64,000 nt of DNA from Corythucha ciliata (Eukaryota > Arthropoda > Insecta > Hemiptera > Tingidae), in the NCBI GenBank assembly GCA_038030265.1, contig CM075941.1, forward strand, positions 38,192,164 through 38,256,163. The letters run 5' to 3'. Both the position numbers and the translations under genes were made by a program. Shown here one piece after another: positions 1-11,069 of the stretch (position 1 is its first letter; every line of letters starts with the position of its first letter). Under the pieces are notes generated by a model. That model worked only from the letters and a program-made list of their open reading frames with translations, did not search any database and was not told where the DNA came from.

Positions 1-560
1 GTGAAACTGACAATTTTCTCATAAAATTAACCATTCCTTGATTCGATTCCTTCTTAAAATTAACAATTTCCTAATCAAACTGACAATGTCTTTATAAAAT
101 TGAAAATGCCCTAAAAAAAAATGGCAATTTCATTATGAAGAGCATGGAAGTGAAATGACAATTACCTCATAAAATTGACAATGTCCTTATAAAACTGACG
201 ATTTACTCATTAAACAGACACCTTTTAAACCGAAAATTTCGTCATTTTTGCGAGAATCAACCCCACATTGACAATTTCATAATAAAATTGCCCTTGTCGT
301 GAAGCGTTTCGCGTAAATTTAGCATTGAAAGGGTGCGCGGTTTACGTGAGTGTTCTCCAGAATGTTGCGTTTTGCCCACAATGAAGCATTATTGGCGAGC
401 ATTTTTCCTTTGGGGTGTCGCGGCCGTTTGGAAACTGCTTTTCTCTTACGCACGTTTTGTGACGTTTCGCGTAAATTTTTACCCTTTGCGTGGCTTTTCG
501 CGTAAATTTTGCCCTAGGCGTTGGTTTATCACGTATAAATTTCTCGGATTTGGCTGAATG
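1..560 (-). repeat. Degenerate short-period tandem arrays (20 bp and ~30 bp units)
   Basis: From 1 to about 330, units resembling AAAATTGACAATTTCCTCAT recur with many substitutions. From about 300 to 560, units resembling TTTCGCGTAAATTTTGCCCT follow. The same two families occur next to each other, in the opposite order and orientation, at 28,780-29,400, so this is an inverted copy of that composite. Confidence 0.7.
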
Positions 561-884
561 AACAACCAAATTAGGGAATTTTTGACGCCGGCAAACCAAT
601 GTCGCCGGGCGATTCAATTCAAGAGACCGATCCTATTACTTGGGTCACCCAGCGAAATTTGTTTGCTGGCCACAAAAACCCCGGAAATTGGTTGTTCAGC
701 GAGCAAAATCTGATGAATTTATTTTACAGTGTGCTAGATCCGGGGTAACGGGTTTCCTTGTTCCGTTGATAAAATGGATCCAAGAACTGTATAAATTTTT
801 TATTTCGATTTTCTCCAAAGACTGTTCATTTATTCACATGACCATAAATAATGAAAACAAAAAGATGACGCCACAAATAGCCCC

Positions 885-1590
885 CTATGGGAAGACTGGA
901 AGTATCTCGGAAGCGAAGCGCACTTGACGTCGTGAAGTTGTGTGATATGAGGGATTGAGAGAGCGATGAGGCGAAATGGTTGCAACGTGCGACTCTGGTG
1001 GTAAAATATAAGCAGGTTTGAGTCGGTCGATGTTGACGGTTACGTGCTTGTTGTTAACGAGGAGAGTGAAGATTTTGGAGCTTCACGATGGGATACGGTC
1101 CCGTGTAGGGTGGTTGCAAACTACGGCGAGTATGGTCAGCGCGGAGGAATGCATGGGAACAGGTATCGAGGTCTTGAAAAATATATGGTTTTTTTGACGA
1201 GTGGTTGACGCGGGGACTGGACAAAGATCCTCCATCTGCCGACGTAGTTTTACGACGAAATTCAAGGGATCTTCAGGATGGGTAGGAGTGCGGGGTTGCA
1301 ACAGCTCACCGGGAAGTCGAAGGGGTTGGCCGTAAACAAGTTCTGCTGATGAAGTTGTGAGATCTTCACGAAATACGCTTCGGAGGCCGAGAAGGACGAA
1401 GGGAAGTGCTTGTAACCATGACATAGAAGGGTGGCGCATGATGGCAGCGTTGAGGTGTCGGTGAAAGCGCTCGACTAAACCGTTAGAGCTCGGGTGGTAA
1501 GGAGTTGAGCGTAGACGGTGAGCACCAAAAACTGATCCGAGTGAGTGGAAAAGGTCGGCGAGAACTTGTCCTCGGATATGGACATTATTT
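885..1590 (-). pseudogene. Ty3/Gypsy retrotransposon pol, integrase C-terminal part, frameshifted
   Basis: Reading the minus strand from about 1,590, a degenerate integrase core appears, with the family signature HPSSNGLVERFHRHLNAA (about 1,443-1,496), followed from 1,439 by WLQALPFVLLGLRSVF and SAELVYGQPLRLPGE, typical of the end of the Gypsy integrase core. After a frameshift, a GPY/F-type module (LQPPYTGPY, about 1,090-1,125) and the chromatin-proximal VNIDRLKPA (about 1,011-1,037) are visible, and the frame ends at a TAG at 885-887. The DRG segment before the signature is altered and the protease, reverse transcriptase and RNase H are missing, so this is a dead 3' fragment. Upstream of about 1,590 I see no more pol. 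The tract after the stop may be LTR sequence but I cannot delimit it. Confidence 0.88.
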
Positions 1591-1859
1591 TGTCATCATT
1601 AGAATTCTGTTCCACCATGATTATGGGGGGGGGGGCGATGGAAGAGCAAGCGAGCGTCTTGTTGTTGTGTATGTAATAACCAGAGCACGGTAAAGGCAAC
1701 ATTGCTATGTCGCAATAATGAAATAAAAATTGGTCCTTCACTGATCCGGAGGAACTACGTCTAAGCAGGCACCGCCTAGTTTTATTTTCTGCGCTCCCTC
1801 CCTCCCATGGGATGAGAAACACCGCGCGGAAAGGTTTCAAAAGAGGCGAAGTTGGCCGA

Positions 1860-2270
1860 GCTAGGGCTTGGCAAGGTTAAAGTTTCGATTGGAAGTGCCT
1901 TAACCTACAAAATAATTGTCTTTCAGCCAAATCTGCGATCGTGGTTTTTTGAAAAGAGCTAAACCTGTGAAATTAGCCATTTTAAGAAGCCAGGGGTATG
2001 AAATTCAATTTTGTTTAGTGCCAATGCTATGGAATTGATTTGTAAAGGACCAACCCCGCATGAAGTTTGGTTTGTGGTTTGGGTTTTGGTGGTGGAAGCC
2101 ATGGGTGGTCAGTTGCCCACCCCTATAGACTCAAAATGCGGCCGTCTTGGAGCATCTGCCCACCCCTCAGGTACCATCGCAAAGTATACAAATTTGTTGC
2201 CTTTTAGCACCTGCAGAAAAGCAAAACTGGGCCACGCCTTAATTTTACCAAAGAACAGCAATTAGCGTTT
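1860..2270. repeat. Short block of the ~30 bp CGCGAAATT-type repeat and flanking non-coding DNA
   Basis: Between about 1,870 and 2,010 phrases such as CAGCCAAATCTGCG, GAGCTAAACCTGTGAAATT and GAAGCCAGG recur at about 30-base spacing, matching the family found at 47,170-48,870. The rest, to 2,270, is unrecognised. Confidence 0.45.
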
Positions 2271-2339
2271 TTTTCTTCATTTTAGCCGTAAAGTGGCATC
2301 TATGCACCGTGAATCAGTGATTTTTTCTCAAGTTTAGTC

Positions 2340-2800
2340 TGGATGTTTCATCGAGATACCGCGACTGAACGCTTTTTAACAGTTTTGCCACGAAAATTAG
2401 CTCTTTTCCCCAACTTTTTGCTGCGTAGGTTGTATCGTACTTGCCACGATTGGTGTGCCTTCTCATCTTTATCATCTTCTTTTAAGGACCTGAAAAAAAA
2501 CTGGGGAGCAGCGTATTTTCGCCGCGAAGTTACCCCAGAAGGCGGCGTTTTCTCACAATTTGAGCCTTCAGAAAAGCGCTTTTGTGGGCTAAATCGAAAA
2601 TTCAGCAACACTCTTTGCTTATCACCTGCAACGTCCCATTCCGTTCTCGGTCGGATGGATTGAAAATCATCGAAAGGAGCCAATATCACTGTCAAACGCA
2701 CGCCAAAAACTCATTTTCACGTATCCACATACATGAACATAGAACCTTAACATTTAAGCTTTGCGGGTCCCCTTTAGTGCAGGGAGCAGGGGAGATCAGG
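2340..2800 (+). repeat. Dispersed repeat, opposite-strand relative at 19,190-19,570
   Basis: The tract with GGTGTGCCTTCTCA, AAACTGGGGAGCAGCGTATTTT, GGCGGCGTTTT, CGGATGGA, CGAAAGGAGCCAA and CATGAACATAGAACC matches in order the reverse complement of 19,190-19,570. Open frames in it (for example 2,343-2,663 and its antisense) are not conserved between the copies and are taken as non-coding. Confidence 0.65.
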
Positions 2801-2879
2801 CCCCCAGATCACTTCTTTCAGTACACTTCTGATCATTCACGGGCAGAAGTGAGAAAAAGCGCTGAATGACGGCTAAAAT

Positions 2880-3740
2880 CAAGAAAAATACTTAGCTACT
2901 TCGCGGCTTAAACCCTACGCGAATAAAGTTGAGAAAAAGCGGTAATTAGAGGCTAGAAGTATTGAAACGACAATTTTTGGCTTCTGAAGGCAAGTTCGTG
3001 GCTCAAACTGAGAGAAAGCGCTAATTAATAGAGCTAAGTATTCGAAATGAAGCTAAGTATTCGAATTATGAATAAGTGCTAATTCGTGGATAATATTGAG
3101 GAAAGTGGCTCATTAGCGGTTAAAAGCGAAAACACGAATTAACCGCAAAAATTAGGAAAAATCGCTATTCACAGCTAAAATGGTGAAAAATCGCTAATTT
3201 ATGGCTAGTTCATCGATAGAATTGATAAGAAGCACTGAAGTGAGGGAAAAACTATAATTCGCAGTATTAATGGAGAAAACATCAAATTGGTGGCTTCTGA
3301 AGATAAATTTGTGCCAGAAAATGAAAAAATCTCTAAACCTCGGCCAAATTCAGAAAAAGCCTTCGGTAATTCGCGACAAAAATTGGGGGAAAACTCTAAT
3401 GCGTGGCTGAAATGTTGACAAATCTACAATTTTAGCGGTTAATTTGATAAAATTTGCTAATTCACAGTGAATTGAGAAAATGGCAAGCTGAGGTTTAGGA
3501 GGCAGTGGCCAATTAGCTAAAAGCGCATTGATTGAAAAAAATCGGCTAGCTCGCGGCAAAAATTGAGAAAAATCACTAACTTGCGGCCAAAATTCAGAAA
3601 AATCGCAAATTCGCGGGATAAATTGGGGATAAATATTTAATTCACTAATGAATTTGAAAAGAAGCGCTGAAGTGTTGAAAATACGCTAATTCGTGGTTAA
3701 CGCGGAGAAAACGCCATATCACGGCTTAATCTGGACGGTG
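2880..3740 (-). repeat. Degenerate ~30 bp tandem array, GCTAATTCGCGG / AAAATTGAGAAAAATC type
   Basis: Units such as GAAAAATCACTAACTTGCGG then CCAAAATTCAGAAAAATCGC recur about every 30 bases for over 800 bases. The same family in the opposite orientation occupies 46,000-47,035. Confidence 0.75.
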
Positions 3741-3849
3741 ACTTCATGGGGCGCTGGTGAAATATCCGCCCGGGGGCGCATAATGTCTATAAGGCCGGCA
3801 TTTCACCAAGTTTGAAACACCGCAAAATCATTTTTTGATAGCAGGCCGC

Positions 3850-3980
3850 AGGATAGACCAAGGCGGTCTTGGTCTTGCATAGGAAAGGGCGGTCTTGACC
3901 TCGGTCTTGGTCTTGCAGTGAAATCCTGGTCTTGGTCTTGGTCTTGCAGCCATGGTCTTGGTCTTGGTCTTGCAAAAATG
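3850..3980 (-). repeat. GTCTTG hexamer-type tandem repeat
   Basis: GGTCTTGGTCTTG blocks are repeated with GCA and short spacers in between (about 3,868-3,975). An inverted relative is at 4,860-4,985 (CAAGACCAAGACCAAGAC). Confidence 0.75.
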
Positions 3981-4025
3981 TACGCAATGTATGCTTAATG
4001 TATGCATCGCGATTAAAATCGAGTG

Positions 4026-4276
4026 TTATATAGTCGGATCGGCGAAAGAATGTGCATGAGTGGTGGGAGGCCATAAGCCCGCTTTTTCCCTCTCTTAACG
4101 TCGTTCTCTATTTCTCCTCTTATTATCAAACTACTGCAACCAATAACAGAGAGTTTTACCAATAAAATAGGAGAGGCTCCTCTCAGGTGATGGAGTGGTA
4201 GCGGTAAGTCATATGAGTTTAGGGAAAGGAGAGAGGGTGATTTCATGCACATTCTTTCATCGACCCGACTATAGTT
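4026..4276. mobile_element. MITE-like element with ~33 bp terminal inverted repeats
   Basis: The left arm (TAGTCGGATCGGCGAAAGAA then TGTGCATGA, 4,031-4,059) is the near-perfect reverse complement of the right arm (TCATGCACATTCTTTC to CCCGACTATAG, 4,243-4,274). The subterminal CCCTCTCTTAA and GGAGAGAGGG also pair. No transposase. Confidence 0.7.
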
Positions 4277-4859
4277 ACGTAAATGCACATAATAGAGGTA
4301 TTCATGCTCTGAAGTTTAACATATGTTATCGACGTAAACCCTGTTATTTCTTATTTTTTGTGTTCAGTTTCTCCGTTTCTATGGCCTTACCCATCTGTTC
4401 GGAATTTAGCAAATAACAAATGCAAGGTTTAACATTTTTCATGAATACCCCTAATATCATTATAATTAGAGTAGAGAATAATTAACTATAATTATAAATA
4501 AATAATTAAAATAATTAGATGTAATGATTTATTGAGGGGTTTAAGTTTTAGTTTGGGGGCGGGTCCTACTGGAGCCCGAGTGTTTTAAAGTGAGAAAAAT
4601 GCACGTCAATATTCACGTTAAAAGTAGCCATATTGGCTTTGTACTTTTCTCGTATAAAAAGAAAAATCCCGATAAATGACATGGTTGGTCGAGGGGAGGG
4701 GGTGTAAGGCTGATGCTGTTCGCAAGCTTTTCTACAAAAAAAAGGTAATGTCGGAAAGAAACAAGCAAGATTGGTGATAAAATGCGAGAATAACGAAATT
4801 ATTTCATGACTCAGGGTCAAAGGATCGATTTTTCTTGAGTCCCAATCGGGTGAAACAGA

Positions 4860-4985
4860 TGCATGTGGTCTCGCAAGTCTGCAAGACACTGCAAGTCTGC
4901 AAGACTTGGTCGCATGCAAGACCAAGACCAAGACTACCGTCCGCAAGACGTGGTCTTGGTCTTGCGAGACCGGCCTGGTCGTGCT
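4860..4985 (+). repeat. CAAGAC hexamer-type tandem repeat
   Basis: GCAAGTCTGCAAGAC and CAAGACCAAGACCAAGAC are followed by GTGGTCTTGGTCTTGCGAGAC, so the block is partly self-complementary. It mirrors 3,850-3,980 across about 0.9 kb that includes the inverted-repeat element at 4,026-4,276. Confidence 0.7.
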
Positions 4986-5039
4986 CATCACTACCTGCGA
5001 AATTGGTTATAAATGTAAAGAATTAAGCTCGCGAAATTT

Positions 5040-6220
5040 TGTTATCAACTGACTAAATCTGAAGAAGAACAAGACCAGCGAGATAGCTTTGTGAATGGCC
5101 AAACCCACCAAAAGGGTTTTTAGAGTGAGCCAAATCCGTGAATTTGAATTTTTAAAGAGCCTGGCCCGCGAAAATGCTTTCTTGAAGGTCGAAACTGCGT
5201 AAAGTTGTTTCTTTACAAAGATTTAAACCAGCGAAACTGATTTATTTTCATTTTTTTTTTTTCCATACCGATTGAGGCGAAAATGGATATTTTGACAGAC
5301 AAACCAGTTTAATTGGTTTTCGCACGACTGTGGCTAAAATCTCTTTTTAGTCACTGGTTTGGAGATAAAACAGCCGTCTAATGTTGCTTTTTAGCCACTG
5401 CTTTGAAAGTGACTGAAATCATATTATTTTTCCGCAGGTGAAATCCGTGAAGTTGACCTATCATGATGAGGAAGGTGCCAATCCTACGAAATTGGTTTCT
5501 AACGTGCCAAATCAAAATTTGGTATTTTTTAAAAAGCCAAACGGTCAAGATTTTTTGTTTTTAAGGAGCCGAAGGTATGAAATAAGTTTTAGGTTCCGTA
5601 AGTGCCGACTCCGTGACATTTTAACTTCAAAAGAGTCCAACCCTCGGAATTTCTTTTACGAAGGCCCCAAATTGATTTTTCAGAAGAAAAAAAAAAAAAA
5701 ACAGCGAACAATTTTTTCAACGAGTCGACCCCACAAATTGTCTTTTGGGGAGTTCAATCCACTGCACCGATGTAACCGCATCAATACCGTGAAGAAAAGG
5801 TATAGCCGTATAGGAGACTCGGGAATAAGTGCAGTTTCGAGTCCCCATCAGCTGGCTTCTGGAGTGAGAAAACTCCGCGAAATTGAGTCCTATTAGAGAT
5901 CCAAATCCACGATATTTGTGTTTTAAAGGACTAAACCTCTCGAAATAGATTTTTTTTACTGTGCCAGATTCGAGAAATTTTTGTTTAAAGGGGATAAAGG
6001 GCATTTCAGATGCATTTTATGGGGCCGACTCTTGCTCTTCCATATGACAGCTCTAAAGCGTGATTAATATTAATTAATTCATTTTTTGTATTTTCTCACT
6101 GAATAAACAATAATTTTTGTCGTCATTTTTGGCTATTTGTCTTCGTTTTATAAGTTTTCGGTCCTCACCTGGAAGTCAAGGCACTGCGGCAACTCTATTA
6201 AGAATGGTGCTGCATTTTAT
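5040..6220 (-). repeat. Degenerate ~30 bp repeat block plus unique tail (duplicated at 12,640-13,590)
   Basis: Up to about 6,000, phrases like GAAATTGGTTTCTAACGTGCC and GAGCCGAAGG alternate at about 30-40 bases. The tail from 5,990 (GGGCATTTCAG, GACAGCTCTAAAG, CCTCACCTGGAAGTC) matches 13,380-13,580 in the same order. A frame at 5,438-5,896 reads through it but consists of repeat units, so I do not call it a gene. Confidence 0.65.
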
Positions 6221-6229
6221 CAGTGTATT

Positions 6230-8296
6230 TTTATTCAGCCTGTATTCTGGTAGTGCATTTTATTGGCTTCTCGGCCTTCTCAGTTTTAATTTCTCAGTCT
6301 TTTGAAAGCCGTTCTTTAAAAATTCAGCCTGCGATGTTTTCCTCGTATTATTTAATTCTTCTATTGCAGACATATTTTTCTCAGCGATGTTAATATCTCT
6401 GTTTCTGAAAAAAGAAAAAAAGAACGAGGGGCTCAAAAGCGAAAGCTAATGAAAGAACTTAATTAAAAATCAAGCCGTATAATAGGAAAGAGAAAAAAGG
6501 TCTGGGTCTCTCATTTGTGAGGGAGTTGGTATATAACGACGAGCGGTGGCGGCAGGAGGGAATGACGTTTTTTTACGCAAGACTACCCTCTAATAGTGGG
6601 ACGATATAAAATGTTCAACGGCGGAAAAAGGATTTTGCGAATTTTCATTGCCTCCCCTTTACCCGTCCACCTCGAGTTCAAAAATTCCTGACTTTTAAAA
6701 AGAGAGTGAGCGGCTGTGGGTGGGGGTTCGTGACCCTCGCTCCCTTCCCTTATACACAGGTCTCTCTTTCTCATCTCTCATTAGCGGAGAAGTAATTGCG
6801 GGCGAACAATAGCGATCATTGGGGCGGTGTTCGATGGGTTAGTGGGGGGGGGGGGTTGTCAAGGGTAGCAAGTGATCCGAGCAATCACTTCACCGGCTCA
6901 TCACCCTGGGTTGGGGAAAGGGACAGCTTTTCATTTTCTGCAATACGACCGAGTTGTGCTGAAACCTCATTGTGTCTAATCTTTGTAATTATTTCCCTCA
7001 AGTAATTTCGTTTACTCTGACGCAAGAGACCCATGTTTAATAAATTTTTGTTCTTTTCATTTGAGCCACCCTCCTCTAAAAATAGGGGAGTTGCCCGGAA
7101 AATACGCCGGTTAGAAGAATATGATTGCAGTATTAGAGGAGGGGAGAACTCTCAGGAACTGCACTGCAATAGCACAATGGACAAATCGTTTCCTGTCTGC
7201 CAAAAATCAAAACGTAAATACCGAATCAAGTTTAAAAGACTAACAATATTTGAAAAAAAAGGAGCATCCTCTCGAATGTTTGATCTTCCCACACATGTAT
7301 AATATTTTCCACCCGAACAACCTTCTATTGAAACCCCTGAACTGACTGTGAACGGAGTTCAAAACCTAAGTAAACCCCATTATTGAAGAAAGCTTCGAAC
7401 TCTGTATACCTTGAACCACTGGGTCGGAAAATCTTCTCTTTTTTTCGTTTTCAAATAAGCTCTTTCAGTATATTATAAACCTGTTTCTTCCTCCCTCCAT
7501 CCGAACAAGCCGATTTATAAAAAGATGCAAGGAGATGATCTTATAATAACGATTTCTATTTTTGTGAGAGGAAAGAAAAACAAGAATTAATATGCGGACA
7601 AAACGAAGAAATCAATACAGAGAAGGCTGAAATTTGACAGCCTTTCAAAAAAAGGTATAAGTTGGATGGAAATTAAATACCTATACCATAGGAGGCCTAT
7701 CATTAACTTCCATTTAAATAAAGACATGAATAAATTATCATGAATAAAAAATTGATGATTGTGCTCTCGAACAGGGCATCATTTAAAAGTGGGAAAAAAC
7801 TAAACAAAACGCGTAAAAAAAAAGAAGAGAAAAAATCATTTGTGACAAGTTGAATGAATGAGGCCGTATCTCACTGACAAACTAGTGTCAAATAGAATAG
7901 AGACGCTTCTAATACCTGCTACTGGTCTTACTTCTACACATTATTCTTCCCTCGCCTGCATAACATTACAATATCTAATCGTCTAGACTACACAAATCAT
8001 AATACTTTTTTTCTGGCCAAGCATTGGTGGTGGTGATGGGGAGCAAGTCGAGGGATGCGTTTACAGTTACGTGTAGCCAGTTGAGCACAAACGAAACATT
8101 TTCTATAATCCAAGCAGCTATTAGCTTTTAAGAGTGCCGGAATAGTTTTTATGTTGTAGGCAAGAAAGGGAAAATGTGCTTCAGGAGGAATCGTGCCTAG
8201 CGCGCAGCTATGTAACATTTCAGTGGTAATTCCTAGTAAAAGATTATAATTAAATAAATGAATATCGACGTATTATCTTTGAAAGAGTAAAACAGC

Positions 8297-8331
<35 letters not shown>

Positions 8332-9270
8332 AGAAATTACAGAAAGGGAAATACGTCCCAATATAAACGTTTCATAATCCATTGTTGTCTACAATGACTT
8401 AATTAAGAAAAAATGTGCATGATAAAGAGAAGCTAGAAAATTATTTCTCAAAATTATTGTGATGATGCTCGACAGGCACGTGCTTCTTGGAAGGAGTACT
8501 TGTCATTGTCTGATTATTGTAAACAAAAGAAGAAAACTCAAATTACCCCGTGTGAACTTATAAATTGTACAACAATGCAGGGATATTATTTTCCTTATTT
8601 AGTTATTAATTACCAATAATTTTTAGTTATTAATTACCAATAAGAGTCGAATAATTCATATTTTGTGTTCAACGTTGATATATCCTCCTTTTATCTTTAC
8701 TAAGTGGTCAATCAGGGCAATAAACGAAAAAATGGGGGGGGGGAGGAGATGTTTTTTAGATCTCAAACAGTCTGTACCACGAAAATCCCACTGCTCCAAG
8801 ACAGTTTATTGTATATGTATATAGGGATGTGATGTTCCACAAATCATTGTTTTTATGGTAAGGAAAATAAGAAACAATTTCTGTTCCAATTATTAGCAAT
8901 AAGTAAGCAGTTTTAACTCTTTTCAACACCTAAGCTTGGAGGAAGGAGACACTTTCTCTCAGAAAACGAGGCTGGAACCAGCCGCGGATCCAGAGACTGT
9001 TTTCATTATGGAGGGGGATTTCTGTGTATAATATCGAACATGAATCACGATCATGTGAATGGGGGATGTTAGTATTTTCTCGATCCCTCAGCCATCTTGA
9101 CAGGTATTCTTCATTTCAAGCCATTTCTTTTTGTTCCTGAAGCGCAGAGAGCTAGCCATAAATTCCGGGGAAAAAACCCCGGAAAATCCACGTTTTCCGA
9201 GTGCTAATGAATTCCCGCAAACGGTTGGCCACCCTGGGGCTCTGATTAAGAAGCACATTGAGATAAACCA
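6230..9270. other. AT-rich sequence without recognised genes
   Basis: I see no coding region with a recognisable domain. There is a 12-base poly-G run near 6,846, a long poly-T near 8,299-8,328, and a short direct duplication of AGTTATTAATTACCAATA near 8,600-8,642. The stretch around 8,977 (CCGCGGATCCAGAG) resembles common transposon-boundary sequence but cannot be delimited. Confidence 0.4.
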
Positions 9271-9272
9271 AA

Positions 9273-9770
9273 ATGAGGAAGTTTCACATTTTCCAAAAAT
9301 ATTTTTTTTCGATTAGGCATATCAATCTTTCCATGTAAATAGATAAATACAAATTTAAAATCCTTCGGAAATATTTTTTTTTTCTTAACAAAAGTTGGCA
9401 TATTTGAAATCCCGCCAAAACGAACATTTTCCGCTACGTAATATCCGTTGTATTCTCTGTCCTTTTCATGCCTCTAAATAGCTCATCTGTTTATCCTCCA
9501 TTATTTTATTATCGGAGAGCTCTAGTAGAAAATAAGGCAAAGAAACACAACAAACCGCTCTCCAACAGCAACGTTACAGGCGGATTTTTTTCGGAAGGCG
9601 CATATGACACAAACATGCTAGCTGGCGTGTTTGAAATGACCTAAAACTTCAAAAATTGCGTATTTATTAACTGTTGGGTTGTTCTACGAACGGATCACGA
9701 TTTATGCTCTATTTTAGCATAAATAAACCTTAAAAAATAAATTTATGATGAAAATGAATGCGTATGGGTT
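9273..9770 (+). mobile_element. Non-coding interspersed element, full copy (related to 29,400-29,885 and 47,045-47,155)
   Basis: The ~500 base segment from GAGGAAGTTTCACATTTTCC to the hairpin TTTATGCTCTATTTTAGC matches the reverse complement of 29,400-29,885 almost throughout (TTTCCGAAGGCGCATATG-like, GAGCTCT and TAGCTCATCTGTTTATCCTC segments). No open frame is shared. The near-terminal hairpin TTTATGCT/AGCATAAA is conserved. The superfamily is unknown. Confidence 0.75.
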
Positions 9771-9779
9771 TTGGCCCTT

Positions 9780-10090
9780 CAGACTAACCATTCCGCGGTT
9801 GCCAGACCACCCGAAGCCCAAATTTCGCGGATTCGACACTCACGGAACCAAATTCGCTACATATTTAGAGAACTATTTTCGTCCTTAGCTAAATGAAAAA
9901 CTCGATACTGCCAGTTTTGATCTCTCAAAAACAAAATTTCGCGTATCTTGCACGTCAGAAAAATCAATTTTGTGAAGTTGGCCCCGGGCTCCCTGATAAG
10001 GCCAACTTGACGGTTTCCTCCCGTTTAAAATCGTTCGAGGGGTGGTGGCTCATTTTAAAGAGCTATTTCTTGTGTAAAGTTAAACGCTCC
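9780..10090 (+). repeat. ~30 bp CGCG-core repeat block
   Basis: Phrases such as CCCAAATTTCGCGGATTCG, ACAAAATTTCGCGTATCTTG and CAATTTTGTGAAGTTGGCC occur at 30-50 base spacing, in the orientation of the 33,500-34,860 block. Confidence 0.55.
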
Positions 10091-10427
10091 AGCTCTCGTG
10101 AGAACGCTCACGTGCACCCATCTGAAAGGGCCCTCTAGTTGTCCGGGCTGGCGAGAAGTTAAGACCAACTAGGTCGCAAATGGAGTCTATGTGTGAAAGT
10201 ACGAGATTGTTTGAGCAATCTTAGAGTAAGATACGGCCCGGATGGCGGATGGACAGTCCTGAAATCGAATCTTATACATATACTTGTTATCTTATATACT
10301 CATCTTCTAGACATTAAAATGTACAAGGAATAAGGAAAAGGTTTGAGCGGATGAATGTAAATAAAAATTTCCAGCTGATTACATACGAGTATTATTCATA
10401 ATGAATAATAAACAAATAAAAACAATA

Positions 10428-11069
10428 GTATATTTCACAACGAGAGAAGAAAGCGTCACTTAAAGCGTGTTGTACTTGGCGAACGAGAAAACGCTACTAC
10501 AGAAATTACTAACAACGAGAGCGTTATGACGCCCCTAACGATTTGCGAAAAGCTACTTTTCACTTGACTGACCAAGTATTACGTCACTTCACCATGAACA
10601 ACATCAACTCACTCGAAACACATCACTCCCAACAGTGACGGAATAGTACATTACGAAAATATTTCACCGAAGGTGCGGTCCAGTCTCCGTTTCGACGTCA
10701 GACCTTCAGCTTCCTGAGCTACTCGGTCATGGTCTCGTCAGCCCGGCTATTGAGCCGAGTACGGAGCCGATGGACGGCCCCTCACTGGGAACGTAGGTGC
10801 CACTGCACTACGATCCCTGCCCCAAGCGCTCCACCCGACCCAGCAAAACCGAGTCAGAGAGGACCCGGCTCACCAGGACTCATGAGAACCGCGAGGGCGA
10901 AACGTCTCATAAAGTACTTTCCGTCATTGTTAGCAGTGACATGTTTGGAGTGAGTCGTGGTGAAGTGCCTCACACTTGGTCGGTCCAGCGAAAAATAGCA
11001 TTCGCAACTCGTGAGGAGCGTCTTTACGCGCTCGAGTGACGCTTTCCTCACTCGTTGTAAAATATACTA
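10428..11069. mobile_element. Foldback element with long imperfect inverted arms
   Basis: AGTATATTTCACAACGAGAG at the left (10,428) pairs with CTCACTCGTTGTAAAATATACT-type sequence at the right (ending 11,069). Further in, GACTGACCAAGTATTACGTC and CACTTCACCATG (10,566-10,595) pair with GGTGAAGTGCC and CACTTGGTCGGTCCAG (about 10,960-10,988). The arms are close to 200 bases and the spacer is GC-rich. No transposase is seen; small frames inside are not conserved products. Part of the right arm is repeated directly at 11,505-11,610. Confidence 0.6.

Noticed and set aside
1475..1840. 121-codon minus-strand frame
   Set aside because: It overlaps the Gypsy integrase fragment out of frame; the integrase motifs lie in the neighbouring frame.
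5438..5896. 152-codon plus-strand frame
   Set aside because: It runs through degenerate ~30 bp repeat units and a poly-A tract, and the duplicated segment at 12,640-13,590 does not keep it open.
8299..8328. Poly-T as a LINE or SINE poly-A tail
   Set aside because: No element body, target duplication or related copy could be identified next to it.
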